DNA from: an uncultured Collinsella sp.
GTDB taxonomy: Bacteria; Actinomycetota; Coriobacteriia; Coriobacteriales; Coriobacteriaceae
Length of the DNA stretch: 21,790 nucleotides
Direction of reading: 5' to 3'
Assembly (NCBI GenBank): GCA_900541725.1
Contig: UQLB01000030.1
Location: forward strand, 1 to 21,790
In this document: positions 14,824 through 21,777 of the stretch, one piece after another
How the letters are laid out: the number at the start of each line of letters is the position of its first letter
How positions within the stretch are numbered: position 1 is the first letter of the stretch
Made by a program: the position numbers and the translations under genes
The notes under the pieces: model-generated
The model's input: the letters and a program-made list of their open reading frames with translations, nothing else
What the model was told of the DNA's origin: nothing
Database searches by the model: none

Positions 14824-14876
14824 GCAAGGGGCATAAAGCAGTTGAGCGAAAACGGTTTGCCCCTTTGCCGTTCGCT
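14824..14876 (+). other. Candidate H-type pseudoknot
   Basis: GCAAGGGGCA (14824-14833) can pair with TGCCCCTTTGC (14858-14868), and AGCGAAAACGG (14845-14855) with CCGTTCGCT (14868-14876). The arms interleave, giving a pseudoknot or two mutually exclusive hairpins, each with small bulges. A terminator-like hairpin follows 26 bases later. This is a pairing observation only. Confidence 0.35.
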
Positions 14877-14902
14877 TGAGGATCATGTCCCCCTTTTCCG
14901 CG

Positions 14903-14938
14903 GAAACCCCGGCAGTTGCGAAGAGCTGCCGGGGTTTC
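14903..14938 (+). terminator. 13-bp terminator-like hairpin
   Basis: GAAACCCCGGCAG (14903-14915) pairs with CTGCCGGGGTTTC (14926-14938), followed by TGTCGTTTG. The T tract is weak. No plus-strand gene precedes it for more than 2 kb except the GNAT gene, so it either ends an unannotated transcript or insulates gluQRS. Confidence 0.5.
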
Positions 14939-15009
14939 TGTCGTTTGAGGGGTTGGGCTGGCGGGTGGCGATCGAGCTGTCGAGCCGGTGCCTCCCCCAC
15001 CTCCCGCGC

Positions 15010-15015
15010 TATACT
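15010..15015 (+). promoter_or_regulatory. gluQRS -10 box, probable leaderless transcript
   Basis: TATACT lies seven bases before the ATG at 15023, so transcription would begin at or one base before the start codon. There is no Shine-Dalgarno sequence upstream of that ATG, consistent with leaderless translation. The -35 region is poor. Confidence 0.5.
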
Positions 15016-15022
15016 CGTCCGC

Positions 15023-16024
15023 ATGGATATCAACGCACGCAACATAGCAACACACGCCGCGGACGCACCGGCAACGGCAGAGCCCACCCCCGTCGTGGGA
15101 CGCTTCGCCCCGTCGCCCTCGGGCCGCATGCACCTGGGCAACGTGTTCAGCTGTCTGTGCTCGTGGCTTTCGGCCCGCAGCCAGGGCGGCGGCATCGTGT
15201 TGCGCATCGAGGACCTGGACGATCGCTGTAAGCGGCCGGAGCTTGCCGCCCAACTGATTGACGACCTGGCTTGGCTGGGGCTCGAATGGGACGAAGGCCC
15301 CTACTACCAGCATGATCGCCTAGACCTGTACGAGCGTGCTCTGCATCAACTGCAAGACGCCGGCCTCACCTATCCCTGCTTTTGCACGCGCGCCGAACTC
15401 CATGCCGCGAGCGCACCGCACGCGAGCGACGGCACACCCATCTACCGCGGCGCCTGCCGAGGCCTTTCTGCCGAAGAGGTTGCCCGCCGCAGCATCCTGC
15501 GCGCTCCGGCCACGCGCCTGCGCGTGCCCGTCGTCGACGACCTCGCAGACGACGTGATCGAATTCGTGGACCGCACGTACGGAGCCCAATGCGAGGCACT
15601 CGCCACCGAGTGCGGAGACTTTTTGGTGCGCCGCAGCGACGGCGTGTTTGCCTATCAGCTGGCCGTGGTGGTCGACGACGCTGCCATGGGCGTCACCGAG
15701 GTCGTGCGCGGATGCGACCTGCTGGGCTCCACGCCGCGCCAGATCTACCTGCAGCATCTGCTGGGACTGCCCACACCGCACTACGCACATATTCCGCTGC
15801 TCATGTCACCGGACGGCCGCCGCCTTTCCAAGCGCGACCGCGACCTAGACCTGGGCGAGCTCCGTACCCGCTTTGGCACACCCGAGGCACTGCTGGGCTG
15901 GCTCGCCGGGCAAACGGGCATCGCACCGGACACCACGCCGCGTTCTGCCGAGCAGCTGGTCGAGCACTTTAGCTGGGATGTTATCCGTGCGCATCGGGAG
16001 AACATCACTGTAACGGTCGAGTAG
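15023..16024 (+). CDS. gluQRS: Glutamyl-queuosine tRNA(Asp) synthetase
   Basis: Paralogue of glutamyl-tRNA synthetase lacking the anticodon-binding domain; in known members it activates glutamate and attaches it to queuosine at position 34 of tRNA-Asp. The 333 residues are near the usual 300. Visible motifs are GRFAPSPSGRMHLGN (26-40, HIGH-type), RIEDLD (61-66), the zinc ligands C119, C121, Y141 and C145 (CFC ... YRGAC), and LSKRD (268-272, KMSKS-type). The zinc pattern matches E. coli YadB and argues against an ordinary truncated GluRS. The ATG at 15023 is the last one before the essential GRFAPSPSG. It has no ribosome binding site but a -10 box at leaderless distance. An upstream in-frame extension crosses a hairpin and was not used. 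Only 15 bases separate it from the convergent phosphoesterase. Confidence 0.92.
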   Translation: MDINARNIATHAADAPATAEPTPVVGRFAPSPSGRMHLGNVFSCLCSWLSARSQGGGIVLRIEDLDDRCKRPELAAQLIDDLAWLGLEWDEGPYYQHDRLDLYERALHQLQDAGLTYPCFCTRAELHAASAPHASDGTPIYRGACRGLSAEEVARRSILRAPATRLRVPVVDDLADDVIEFVDRTYGAQCEALATECGDFLVRRSDGVFAYQLAVVVDDAAMGVTEVVRGCDLLGSTPRQIYLQHLLGLPTPHYAHIPLLMSPDGRRLSKRDRDLDLGELRTRFGTPEALLGWLAGQTGIAPDTTPRSAEQLVEHFSWDVIRAHRENITVTVE

Positions 16025-16039
16025 CCAGCCACCCCGCCC

Positions 16040-16765
16040 CTACGCAACGTCCCAGGGTTGGAGTTCGTCGCCCAGGCGAACGATGCAGTCGTAGAGCACG
16101 GTATGGCGCTCGGCCGGGTTGGCATCCCGATGGAAATGCCCGTAATACCAGCGCTTGTAATCCAAGCGGTCTTCCAGCTCATCGAAAAATGCCGTGAGTC
16201 GGTCAACGCCGGGACAATTCCAGCCGGGTGCCGGATAAAGCGTGGGCGAAAGCATGCGCGTAGAGCAGGTGTGGGTGATCACGTAGTCGACCTTCCAGCC
16301 CATGCTCTCGAGCTTTGCCCGCGCTTCCTCAAAGTTGCGCTCGTCCGGCAGCTCCTGCGGCCACCAGCTGGAATACGGAATGCGGTATTCCTTATCCACG
16401 CTCGTGGCGCCGCCCGTGGTAAAGATCGTTGAGCCGTCGAGCTCAAAAACCTCGCCACGCGTCAGGCGCCGTATGGGAGAGGTATCCGACAGGCGCTGCG
16501 TCAGACCGCCGTGCCACAGTTCCATGGGACGCTCCGCCCAGTGATCGAAACGTTCGTGGTTGCCGTCGACGAACAGCAACGTATAGGGGCGCGACTCCAG
16601 CCAAGCGATATCGGCGCATTCCTCGGCAGAGAAATCCCACGGAAAGCCAAAGTCGCCCGCGACAATCAGATAGTCGTCGCTCGTCAGGCTATCCCCAAGC
16701 TCCCAATCGCGCAGCTTTTGCATGTCGACGCCGCCGTGAATATCGCCCGTCACATAGACTGTCAC
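16040..16765 (-). CDS. Calcineurin-like metallophosphoesterase
   Basis: Predicted two-metal phosphoesterase of 241 residues; substrate unknown. The metal-binding motifs occur in order: GDIHG (7-11), GDFGF (37-41), GNHE (68-71), THTCS (164-168) and GHFHRD (209-214). There is no signal peptide, so it is cytoplasmic. I chose GTG at 16765, giving a protein that starts directly at the first beta strand (TVYVTGDIHG). The ATG 36 bases upstream lacks a ribosome binding site and would add residues before the strand. It lies downstream of the small membrane protein gene on the same strand (85-base gap), so co-transcription is possible. Confidence 0.88.
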   Translation of the reverse strand: MTVYVTGDIHGGVDMQKLRDWELGDSLTSDDYLIVAGDFGFPWDFSAEECADIAWLESRPYTLLFVDGNHERFDHWAERPMELWHGGLTQRLSDTSPIRRLTRGEVFELDGSTIFTTGGATSVDKEYRIPYSSWWPQELPDERNFEEARAKLESMGWKVDYVITHTCSTRMLSPTLYPAPGWNCPGVDRLTAFFDELEDRLDYKRWYYGHFHRDANPAERHTVLYDCIVRLGDELQPWDVA

Positions 16766-16850
16766 CGGATCACCACTTCCCTGTAAGTCGCTAGCCCACA
16801 TTCTGCACGATCACTAAGCCAACCGTTCCAGTCCTTCCATCCCTTAGGGC

Positions 16851-17090
16851 TTACCCCTCGTTCTTCCATCCAAACGGGTCGAGCACCCAAAAAATCAAAT
16901 CTAGCACACCGCCGGTCATCATGGCACCGGCAAGGGCCATGCAAATGTGCAGAGAGCTGGCACTTCGGAGCACGTCGAACGGCCCCAGAACAGCCAGCAG
17001 CGCGACCGCTGCGCCGGCTACGCACAGCGCAAGGCACGGTCCTGCGTCCTTAACGCACTTCTTTGCGAGATGCTTTGCGTTGTCACCCAT
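16851..17090 (-). CDS. Small two-helix membrane protein, unknown function
   Basis: A 79-residue protein I do not recognise. It has a basic N-terminus (MGDNAKHLAKKCVKDAG), two hydrophobic helices (about 17-37 and 47-70) joined by a short loop (GPFDVLRSASS), and the C-terminal sequence DPFGWKNEG. The ATG at 17090 follows AAGGAG at 10 bases, slightly long. Frame extension further upstream is Cys-rich and not membrane-like, so I did not include it. The reading frame is plausible from its clean hydrophobic pattern and ribosome binding site, but conservation cannot be tested here. Confidence 0.6.
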   Translation of the reverse strand: MGDNAKHLAKKCVKDAGPCLALCVAGAAVALLAVLGPFDVLRSASSLHICMALAGAMMTGGVLDLIFWVLDPFGWKNEG

Positions 17091-17448
17091 CGATATCGAA
17101 CTCCTTAGAGGGTCGTTGTTCAGATGCATGCCGCCGTGGCAGAACGAAGCGGCAGAGTAAGTGTCACATGCCGTGCAGACATCAATGGAGAAACCGCCTG
17201 CTCGACCAACCCTTGACGCCGTTTTGCACCGGCACCCCATCCCCCGCTATCGAGGTCTAATACTTTTCCCACCGCTACCCAAAAACTCATCCAACGTTAA
17301 TCTTGGCTCAAGAATCGCTTAATCTATAACCTGCACTATAGAGTTCGACCAAGGGCGGGGCGGCGCCGCGCAACGCAGGCCGCCGAACGCAACGCTCGCG
17401 CCCGGGCAGATCGCCCGGCGTCGCGCCCATCGAACGAAAGGACAGGTC
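17091..17448. other. Divergent intergenic region before the DUF4342 operon
   Basis: 358 bases with no supported gene. It contains a probable promoter for the 17449-20074 operon (17303-17330) and a G+C-rich leader of about 110 bases with the hairpin CCGGGC/GCCCGG at 17402-17418. Confidence 0.7.
17303..17330 (+). promoter_or_regulatory. Probable promoter of the DUF4342-regulator-kinase operon
   Basis: TTGGCT (17303-17308), a 16-base spacer and TATAAC (17325-17330), in a locally A+T-rich patch. It implies a leader of about 110 bases before the ATG at 17449. Confidence 0.5.
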
Positions 17449-17991
17449 ATGGACGACCTCGAAAAAGTTGAAACCATCCGCACCAAGTGCAACGTGAGCT
17501 ACACCGATGCCAAAGCCGCGCTCGACGCCGCCGACGGCAACGTTTTGGACGCCATCATTTGGCTCGAGTCGCAAGGCAAGACCCAGACCACGTCGGCGCA
17601 CGCCGCCACCGAGTCCGCGCCGGTCGACGAACCCTCGGCCGAGATGGTCGCCGCGCAGGCTGCCTACGAAAAGTCGAGCGAAAAGACCGACTTCTCCAAG
17701 AAGATGGACAGCGTGTGGGAGTACCTCAAAAAGCTCTTCCGCCTGAGCCTGGAGACCAAGTTTATCGCCACGCGCCGCGACGCCATCATCCTCAACATTC
17801 CCATCCTGATTCCCATCGTCGCGCTGTTTGCCTGGGGCGCCACGATTTGGCTGATGCTGCTTGGCCTGTTCCTTGGCATGCGCTACCGCATCGATAGCGA
17901 CGGCGACGTACCCGGCAGCATCAACAACCTGATGGACAGCGCTGCCAATGCCGCGGACGACATCAAGCAAAATCTGAACGACGACAAATAA
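17449..17991 (+). CDS. UBA-like / DUF4342 membrane protein
   Basis: Function unknown. Residues 1-45 form a UBA-like three-helix domain resembling the N-terminus of elongation factor Ts (IRTKCNVSYTDAKAALDAAD and LDAIIWLESQGK). A low-complexity linker (46-80) is followed by an amphipathic segment (KKMDSVWEYLKKLFRLS), a DUF4342-like region (ETKFIATRRDAIILNIPIL), a hydrophobic hairpin (113-145) and an acidic tail. AAAGGA stands seven bases before the ATG. It is the first gene of an operon: only 18 bases separate it from the response regulator. From memory, DUF4342 proteins with this domain order also occur in Firmicutes. An accessory role to the two-component system, such as membrane sensing or kinase control, is an inference from position. 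Confidence 0.85.
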   Translation: MDDLEKVETIRTKCNVSYTDAKAALDAADGNVLDAIIWLESQGKTQTTSAHAATESAPVDEPSAEMVAAQAAYEKSSEKTDFSKKMDSVWEYLKKLFRLSLETKFIATRRDAIILNIPILIPIVALFAWGATIWLMLLGLFLGMRYRIDSDGDVPGSINNLMDSAANAADDIKQNLNDDK

Positions 17992-18009
17992 TCGCAGACG
18001 GGGGCACAC

Positions 18010-18795
18010 ATGGCACGGATCCTGATCGTAGAGGACGAGGAGAAAATCGCCCGCTTTGTGACGCTCGAGCTGGAGCACGAGGGCTATCAGGTGGAGCACG
18101 CCGCCGACGGCCGCACCGCCGTGGACCTGGCGCTGGAGCGCAACTACGATCTGATTCTGCTCGATGTGCTGTTGCCACAGCTCAACGGCATGGAGGTCCT
18201 GCGGCGCGTCCGCAAGCACAAGGACGTGCCGGTAATCATGGTCACCGCTCGCGATGCCGTGATGGACAAGGTGGCTGGGCTTGACGCCGGTGCTGACGAT
18301 TACCTGACTAAGCCGTTTGCGATTGAGGAGCTGTTCGCACGGATCCGCGTGGCGTTGAAGCGCTCGGAGGCCGTGCGGGCGGCTTCGGGCGTTGGCGGCG
18401 CCGGCGCCGGGACGGGCATGGCGGCCGGTGCGGGCGTCGGCGCCGGTGCGATACCCCCGGTCAGCGACTCGGCCCAGGCTTCCGCCGCGCCCTCCCCCGC
18501 CGCGCTCACCGTGGGTTCGGTTGCGCTCGATCCCGACCGCCGCGAAGTCACGGTCGGCGGCTCGCCCATCGTGCTGACCGCCCGCGAGTTCGACGTCCTC
18601 GCCCTGCTTATGGCACATGCCGACACCGTGCTCACGCGCGAGCGCATTGCGCACGAAGCGCTGGGCTACGACTACGTGGGCGACACCAACAACGTCGACG
18701 TACATATCGCGCACCTGCGCGCCAAGATCGAGGACGGCGGCAGCGCCCGCATCATCCAGACCGTGCGCGGGGTGGGCTATGTCTGCCGCGCGTAA
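18010..18795 (+). CDS. OmpR/PhoB-family response regulator
   Basis: DNA-binding regulator of 261 residues. The receiver has the acidic cluster VEDEE (7-11), D52 in LLDVLLPQLNG, and lysine in LTKPFA. The winged-helix domain contains LTAREFDVLALLM, VDVHIAHLRAKIE and the wing TVRGVGYV. Between them lies an unusually long linker (about 122-165) of Gly/Ala repeats and Pro/Ser/Ala, about 40 residues more than most OmpR-type linkers. GGGGG lies a few bases before the ATG. Its stop codon overlaps the start of the kinase by 17 bases, so the two are translationally coupled. Confidence 0.94.
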   Translation: MARILIVEDEEKIARFVTLELEHEGYQVEHAADGRTAVDLALERNYDLILLDVLLPQLNGMEVLRRVRKHKDVPVIMVTARDAVMDKVAGLDAGADDYLTKPFAIEELFARIRVALKRSEAVRAASGVGGAGAGTGMAAGAGVGAGAIPPVSDSAQASAAPSPAALTVGSVALDPDRREVTVGGSPIVLTAREFDVLALLMAHADTVLTRERIAHEALGYDYVGDTNNVDVHIAHLRAKIEDGGSARIIQTVRGVGYVCRA

Positions 18796-20074
18796 CGCCG
18801 AGACCAAGCGCGTCACCTCCATCGCCCGTGCCATCAACTGGAGCTACATGTGGCGCCGCTTGGCGAGCTACGTCTGGCTCGATCTGTTACTAGTGGTGAT
18901 TGCGGCGACGATCCTCGTCTATGGATACAACCAGACGCTGCCCGACGGCGCGTTTACCGCGGGGTGGATCCCCAGCGCCGCCGTTCACGGCATGTCGCTG
19001 ACGCCTGCGCGTGGCTGGGACCTGACAACGCTCACCTATACCGTCGAGCTTGCGCGTACCACCAAGACCTTTCCCCTCGCGCAGGACCTCGCCGCGCTGT
19101 GGCCCCTCTATATCGTTGTTGTAGGCTGGCAGGTCATCAGCGTGCTCAACATGCTCGGCGGCGCCCGCCGCGTGCGCCGCACCATGGCACCGCTCAACGA
19201 CTTGGCCCTGCGCGTGGACGAGCTCGGACGTATGCAGCTCGCCGGCGGCAAGATGGAAACGCTGGAGCAGGCTATCGAGCGCGCAAGCGTCGACTCGCCG
19301 AGCGTCACCACCGGCGACGCCGATCTGGCGAGTATCGAGGTCGCACTCAACCGCCTGCTGCGCCAGATGCAAGAGGCAAAGCTGCAGCAAATGCGCTTTG
19401 TCAACGACGCGAGCCACGAGCTGCGCACGCCCATCGCGGTGATTCAGGGCTACGTAAACATGCTCGACCGCTGGGGCAAAGACGACCCGGACGTGCTGGC
19501 GGAGTCCATCGCATCCCTCAAGGCCGAAAGCGAGCACATGCAAGAGCTCGTGGAGCAGCTGCTGTTTTTGGCGCGCGGCGATGCCGGCCGCACGGTCCTG
19601 CGGCGCGCGAATACCAACCTGGCCGCACTGGTCGGCGAGGTATGCGAGGAATCGCAGATGATCGATGGCGCGCACACATATCGGCTGGTGTACGATGCCA
19701 CACTTACCAGCGACCCGCGCTGCAACGCATCTGTCGACGTGGCGCTTGTAAAGCAGGCTCTGCGCGCAATCGTGCAGAATGCCGCCAAGTATTCGGACGC
19801 GGGCACGCCCATCTCGTTTGGCGTAGCGCCGGATGCGGGCACGGGCACGGTCGACATAAGCGTTGAGGACGAAGGTATCGGCATGAACCAGGAATCCGCG
19901 GCTCACGCGTTCGAGCGGTTCTACCGCGCCGACAACGCGCGCGATGCCGGCGCACAGGGTTCGGGCCTGGGGCTTGCCATTGCCAAGTGGATTGTCGACA
20001 GCCACGGCGGCGTCATCGGTGTGACCTCAGTCGAGGGCGTCGGCAGCCGCTTTACGATTCGCCTGCCGCGCTAG
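18779..20074 (+). CDS. Sensor histidine kinase
   Basis: Membrane kinase of 431 residues, the partner of the overlapping regulator. A cytoplasmic start is followed by helix 1 (about 28-49), an extracytoplasmic loop of about 55 residues, helix 2 (about 105-125), a HAMP-like linker (MAPLNDLALRVDELG), the H-box FVNDASHELRTPIAVIQGY with H213, N-box RAIVQNAAKYSD, G1 DEGIGM, F-box FERFYRAD and G2 GSGLGLAIAKWIV. This is a classical EnvZ/ArlS-like kinase with a small sensor loop. The ATG at 18779 was chosen because it overlaps the regulator end and follows a G-rich stretch. The next in-frame ATGs (18848 onward) would remove the basic N-terminus. The signal is unknown. Confidence 0.92.
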   Translation: MSAARNAETKRVTSIARAINWSYMWRRLASYVWLDLLLVVIAATILVYGYNQTLPDGAFTAGWIPSAAVHGMSLTPARGWDLTTLTYTVELARTTKTFPLAQDLAALWPLYIVVVGWQVISVLNMLGGARRVRRTMAPLNDLALRVDELGRMQLAGGKMETLEQAIERASVDSPSVTTGDADLASIEVALNRLLRQMQEAKLQQMRFVNDASHELRTPIAVIQGYVNMLDRWGKDDPDVLAESIASLKAESEHMQELVEQLLFLARGDAGRTVLRRANTNLAALVGEVCEESQMIDGAHTYRLVYDATLTSDPRCNASVDVALVKQALRAIVQNAAKYSDAGTPISFGVAPDAGTGTVDISVEDEGIGMNQESAAHAFERFYRADNARDAGAQGSGLGLAIAKWIVDSHGGVIGVTSVEGVGSRFTIRLPR

Positions 20075-20093
20075 GAAGCCCCTCGGCATAAAT

Positions 20094-20127
20094 AAAGGGA
20101 TAGGGCCACACGGCCCTATCCCTTTTT
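20094..20127 (+). terminator. Bidirectional terminator between kinase and VOC gene
   Basis: GGGATAGGGCC (20097-20107) pairs perfectly with GGCCCTATCCC (20112-20122) around ACAC, followed by TTTTT. AAA upstream of the stem gives a T run on the minus strand, so it serves both convergent transcripts. Confidence 0.93.
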
Positions 20128-20149
20128 GCTAGCTATGGCAGCTTGTGCG

Positions 20150-20524
20150 CTACTCGCGGCACAGATGCACGGCGAAACCGGCGAACTCGCGCTTAAAGTA
20201 CACGAGCTTGGTGCTACCGTCGGGCAGCAGCGCGCGCGACTCTTCGTTGACCTCGAGCCCGCGCTCGGCAAACCACTTCTCGGCCGCATCAATGTCGTTG
20301 ACGGCAAAGCCGATGTGGCCCTTGGTGCCACGACCATTCTGCTTCATGACCTCGACCAGCGAATCGTTAAAGTACGAAACCGGGGTCTCGATAACGGGCA
20401 GACCCATCATCGTCGAGAACAGCTCCGCGATCTCCAGGGCGTCTGCCGGGTCGGTGGCGTTAATGCCCACATGGGCAACGCGCATGCCAAAGAGCTCGAC
20501 CGGATTGGCGTTCTGCTCACTCAT
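20150..20524 (-). CDS. VOC-superfamily (glyoxalase/dioxygenase-like) protein
   Basis: Small protein of 124 residues with the paired beta-alpha-beta-beta-beta modules of the vicinal oxygen chelate fold. VAHVGINATD (16-25) opens the first module and GHIGFAVNDIDAAEKWFAERG (from 69) the second. Histidines H18, H70 and H120 are in positions where such proteins bind a metal. Substrate is unknown; the family includes glyoxalases, epimerases and resistance proteins. It follows the PTS EIIB gene by 11 bases on the same strand, so the two are probably co-transcribed. That hints at a sugar-derived substrate, but this is inference. The ribosome binding site is weak (AGGCG, distant), fitting translational coupling. 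Confidence 0.82.
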   Translation of the reverse strand: MSEQNANPVELFGMRVAHVGINATDPADALEIAELFSTMMGLPVIETPVSYFNDSLVEVMKQNGRGTKGHIGFAVNDIDAAEKWFAERGLEVNEESRALLPDGSTKLVYFKREFAGFAVHLCRE

Positions 20525-20535
20525 GCAGTCAGCGC

Positions 20536-20823
20536 CTACTGAGCCATGACGTCAAGAACGGCCTTCTCGGCAGCGACGCGGTTCATGCCGGTCATGAAGG
20601 GCACGCCGCTCACGTACGGGCAGGTAAGGCCCTCGGGGGCAACGGTGGTGGCGATCAGCAGATCGGCGCCCTCGTCGCAAACGTCCTTGGCCTCGGAGAT
20701 GGCGCACTGCACGATCTCGTACTTGTCGGCGTAACCGTTGGCGTCGAGCATGGTGGCGACCTTCTGGGCAACGAGCGTGGAAGTAGCAGCGCCAGCACCG
20801 CAAGCCAAAACGATCTTCTTCAT
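20536..20823 (-). CDS. PTS system EIIB component, galactitol/lactose-type fold
   Basis: A 95-residue phosphocarrier domain. The P-loop CGAGAATST (8-16) carries the phosphorylated cysteine C8, as in GatB-like EIIB proteins. Strands LLIATTV and the PEGL segment fit the fold. Normally it passes phosphate from EIIA to the sugar held by EIIC. GGGAG lies about nine bases before the ATG. Neither EIIA nor EIIC is in this window: the neighbours are a VOC gene and an opposite-strand gene. It may serve a transporter encoded elsewhere or act in regulation. Confidence 0.88.
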   Translation of the reverse strand: MKKIVLACGAGAATSTLVAQKVATMLDANGYADKYEIVQCAISEAKDVCDEGADLLIATTVAPEGLTCPYVSGVPFMTGMNRVAAEKAVLDVMAQ

Positions 20824-20925
20824 AGGTAATGTCTCCCTTCATGGTTTACTTTAGGTAAGTGTACCGCAGCGAGCGATGGCACTCAGCCTCGATGAGCTTT
20901 TATGCCAGTTTGCTTGCACGCTGCG

Positions 20926-20931
20926 TATAAT
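20926..20931 (+). promoter_or_regulatory. -10 box for the 20987-21610 gene
   Basis: A consensus TATAAT 55 bases before the ATG at 20987. No good -35 is seen at 16-18 bases. The transcript would start near 20938. Confidence 0.5.
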
Positions 20932-20986
20932 ACATCTAGTACGTGTTGTCATACCGCTCGCTTTAAGAGCGACTAAGGACTCTGAA

Positions 20987-21610
20987 ATGCCCGATTCCCG
21001 CACCCTCTGGACCGCCGTCGTTATCATCTGCATCGCCGTGTCGGTGTTCTTTAGCGTCAAAAAACGCACCACGTTCAAGCGTCTGCAGCAGTTGATGGCC
21101 GCCAAGCAGTGGGACGAGTTCGATCGTTTGCTCGACGGCAAACTCACCAGCATGCTGTACCCACGCTACAACCGCGACTACCTGCGCCTGAACTCCTATC
21201 TGCTGCGCGAGGACCACAAGCGTGCCAGCGAGATGTTCGACCTGCTGCTGGGGCTCAACCTCCCCAAGATGCAGCGCGTCGACCTGGTGATCAAAGCCTT
21301 TAACTACTATGTTGGCCAGGAGGACCGCAAAAAGTCCAAAGAGCTGTTGCACGAGATCAAGGGCTTTGAGGGCGGTCAGGCCGAGGCGGTCGCACACGAG
21401 TGCCAGCTGATGTACGACACGATGATCTTGAAGCGCCACAACGATATTCCCGAGCTGGAGCGCATGCTCGAGGACGTCGGCGACGACCCGGTCAAGCGCT
21501 GCCGCTTGGAGTACCTGCTGGCCCTGCAATACCAAAACAAGGGCGACGAGGCAAAGTTCCAAGAGTTCCTAGAGAAGTCGGGCCAACACTCGATGGCCGT
21601 CAACGCGTAA
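20987..21610 (+). CDS. Membrane-anchored helical-repeat protein, unknown function
   Basis: A 207-residue protein with one N-terminal membrane helix (about 8-23, LWTAVVIICIAVSVFF), then a basic stop-transfer KKRTTFKR and a wholly helical cytoplasmic domain. The helices pair in a TPR-like way (QQLMAAKQWDEFDRLLDG, HKRASEMFDLLLGLN, LLALQYQNKGDEAKFQEF), but no strict repeat can be assigned. I do not recognise a specific family. The ATG at 20987 follows AAGGA at seven bases; the frame is open further upstream but includes the promoter. It lies just before tRNA-Leu and is divergent from the EIIB gene. Confidence 0.82.
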   Translation: MPDSRTLWTAVVIICIAVSVFFSVKKRTTFKRLQQLMAAKQWDEFDRLLDGKLTSMLYPRYNRDYLRLNSYLLREDHKRASEMFDLLLGLNLPKMQRVDLVIKAFNYYVGQEDRKKSKELLHEIKGFEGGQAEAVAHECQLMYDTMILKRHNDIPELERMLEDVGDDPVKRCRLEYLLALQYQNKGDEAKFQEFLEKSGQHSMAVNA

Positions 21611-21621
21611 CGGACGGCTTG

Positions 21622-21630
21622 TGCTAGACT
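21622..21630 (+). promoter_or_regulatory. Extended -10 promoter of tRNA-Leu
   Basis: TGCTAGACT matches an extended -10 (TG-N-TAGACT), about 12 bases before the mature tRNA, after the upstream stop codon. The -35 is poor. It overlaps the short inverted repeat CTAGA/TCTAG (21624-21635). Confidence 0.4.
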
Positions 21631-21641
21631 TCTAGTCTCAC

Positions 21642-21726
21642 GGGGGCGTGGCGGAATTGGCATACGCAGGAGACTTAAAATCTCTCGCCGCAAGGATTGT
21701 GGGTTCGAGTCCCACCGCCCCTACCA
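21642..21726 (+). tRNA. tRNA-Leu (anticodon UAA)
   Basis: An 85-nt class II tRNA. The acceptor stem GGGGGCG (21642-21648) pairs with CGCCCCT (21716-21722), a G-T pair coming first; discriminator A and encoded CCA follow at 21723-21726. The anticodon loop CTTAAAA (21674-21680) has TAA at 21676-21678, closed by GGAGA/TCTCT. A long variable arm and the T-arm GTGGG-TTCGAGT-CCCAC are clear. It reads UUA and possibly UUG, rare codons in a G+C-rich genome. Confidence 0.97.
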
Positions 21727-21737
21727 TGTGATTGCTT

Positions 21738-21777
21738 GCGAGCCCGTGTTCCCCAGGGATGCGGGCTCGCTTCTTTT
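21738..21777 (+). terminator. Terminator of tRNA-Leu
   Basis: GCGAGCCCG (21738-21746) pairs with CGGGCTCGC (21762-21770), followed by TTCTTTT, 11 bases after the CCA end. Confidence 0.9.

Larger units (their letters stand above)
14567..15022. other. Divergent intergenic region between DUF2207 and gluQRS
   Basis: 456 bases without a credible gene. It holds a degraded GGGAC-type repeat (14689-14727), a possible pseudoknot at 14824-14876, a terminator-like hairpin at 14903-14938 with no upstream plus-strand gene, and the gluQRS -10 box. A small untranslated RNA is possible but unproven. Confidence 0.7.

Noticed and set aside
14820..14940. 4.5S (SRP) RNA or 6S RNA
   Set aside because: The conserved SRP tetraloop motif and the 6S open-bubble pattern are not present.
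17308..18837. 509-codon minus-strand frame opposite the DUF4342-regulator operon
   Set aside because: It spans three real genes' complement and an intergenic promoter; residue composition is that of a shadow frame.
20876..20986. Earlier in-frame start for the 20987-21610 gene
   Set aside because: The upstream part contains the TATAAT box, lacks a ribosome binding site, and would place residues before a good membrane anchor.
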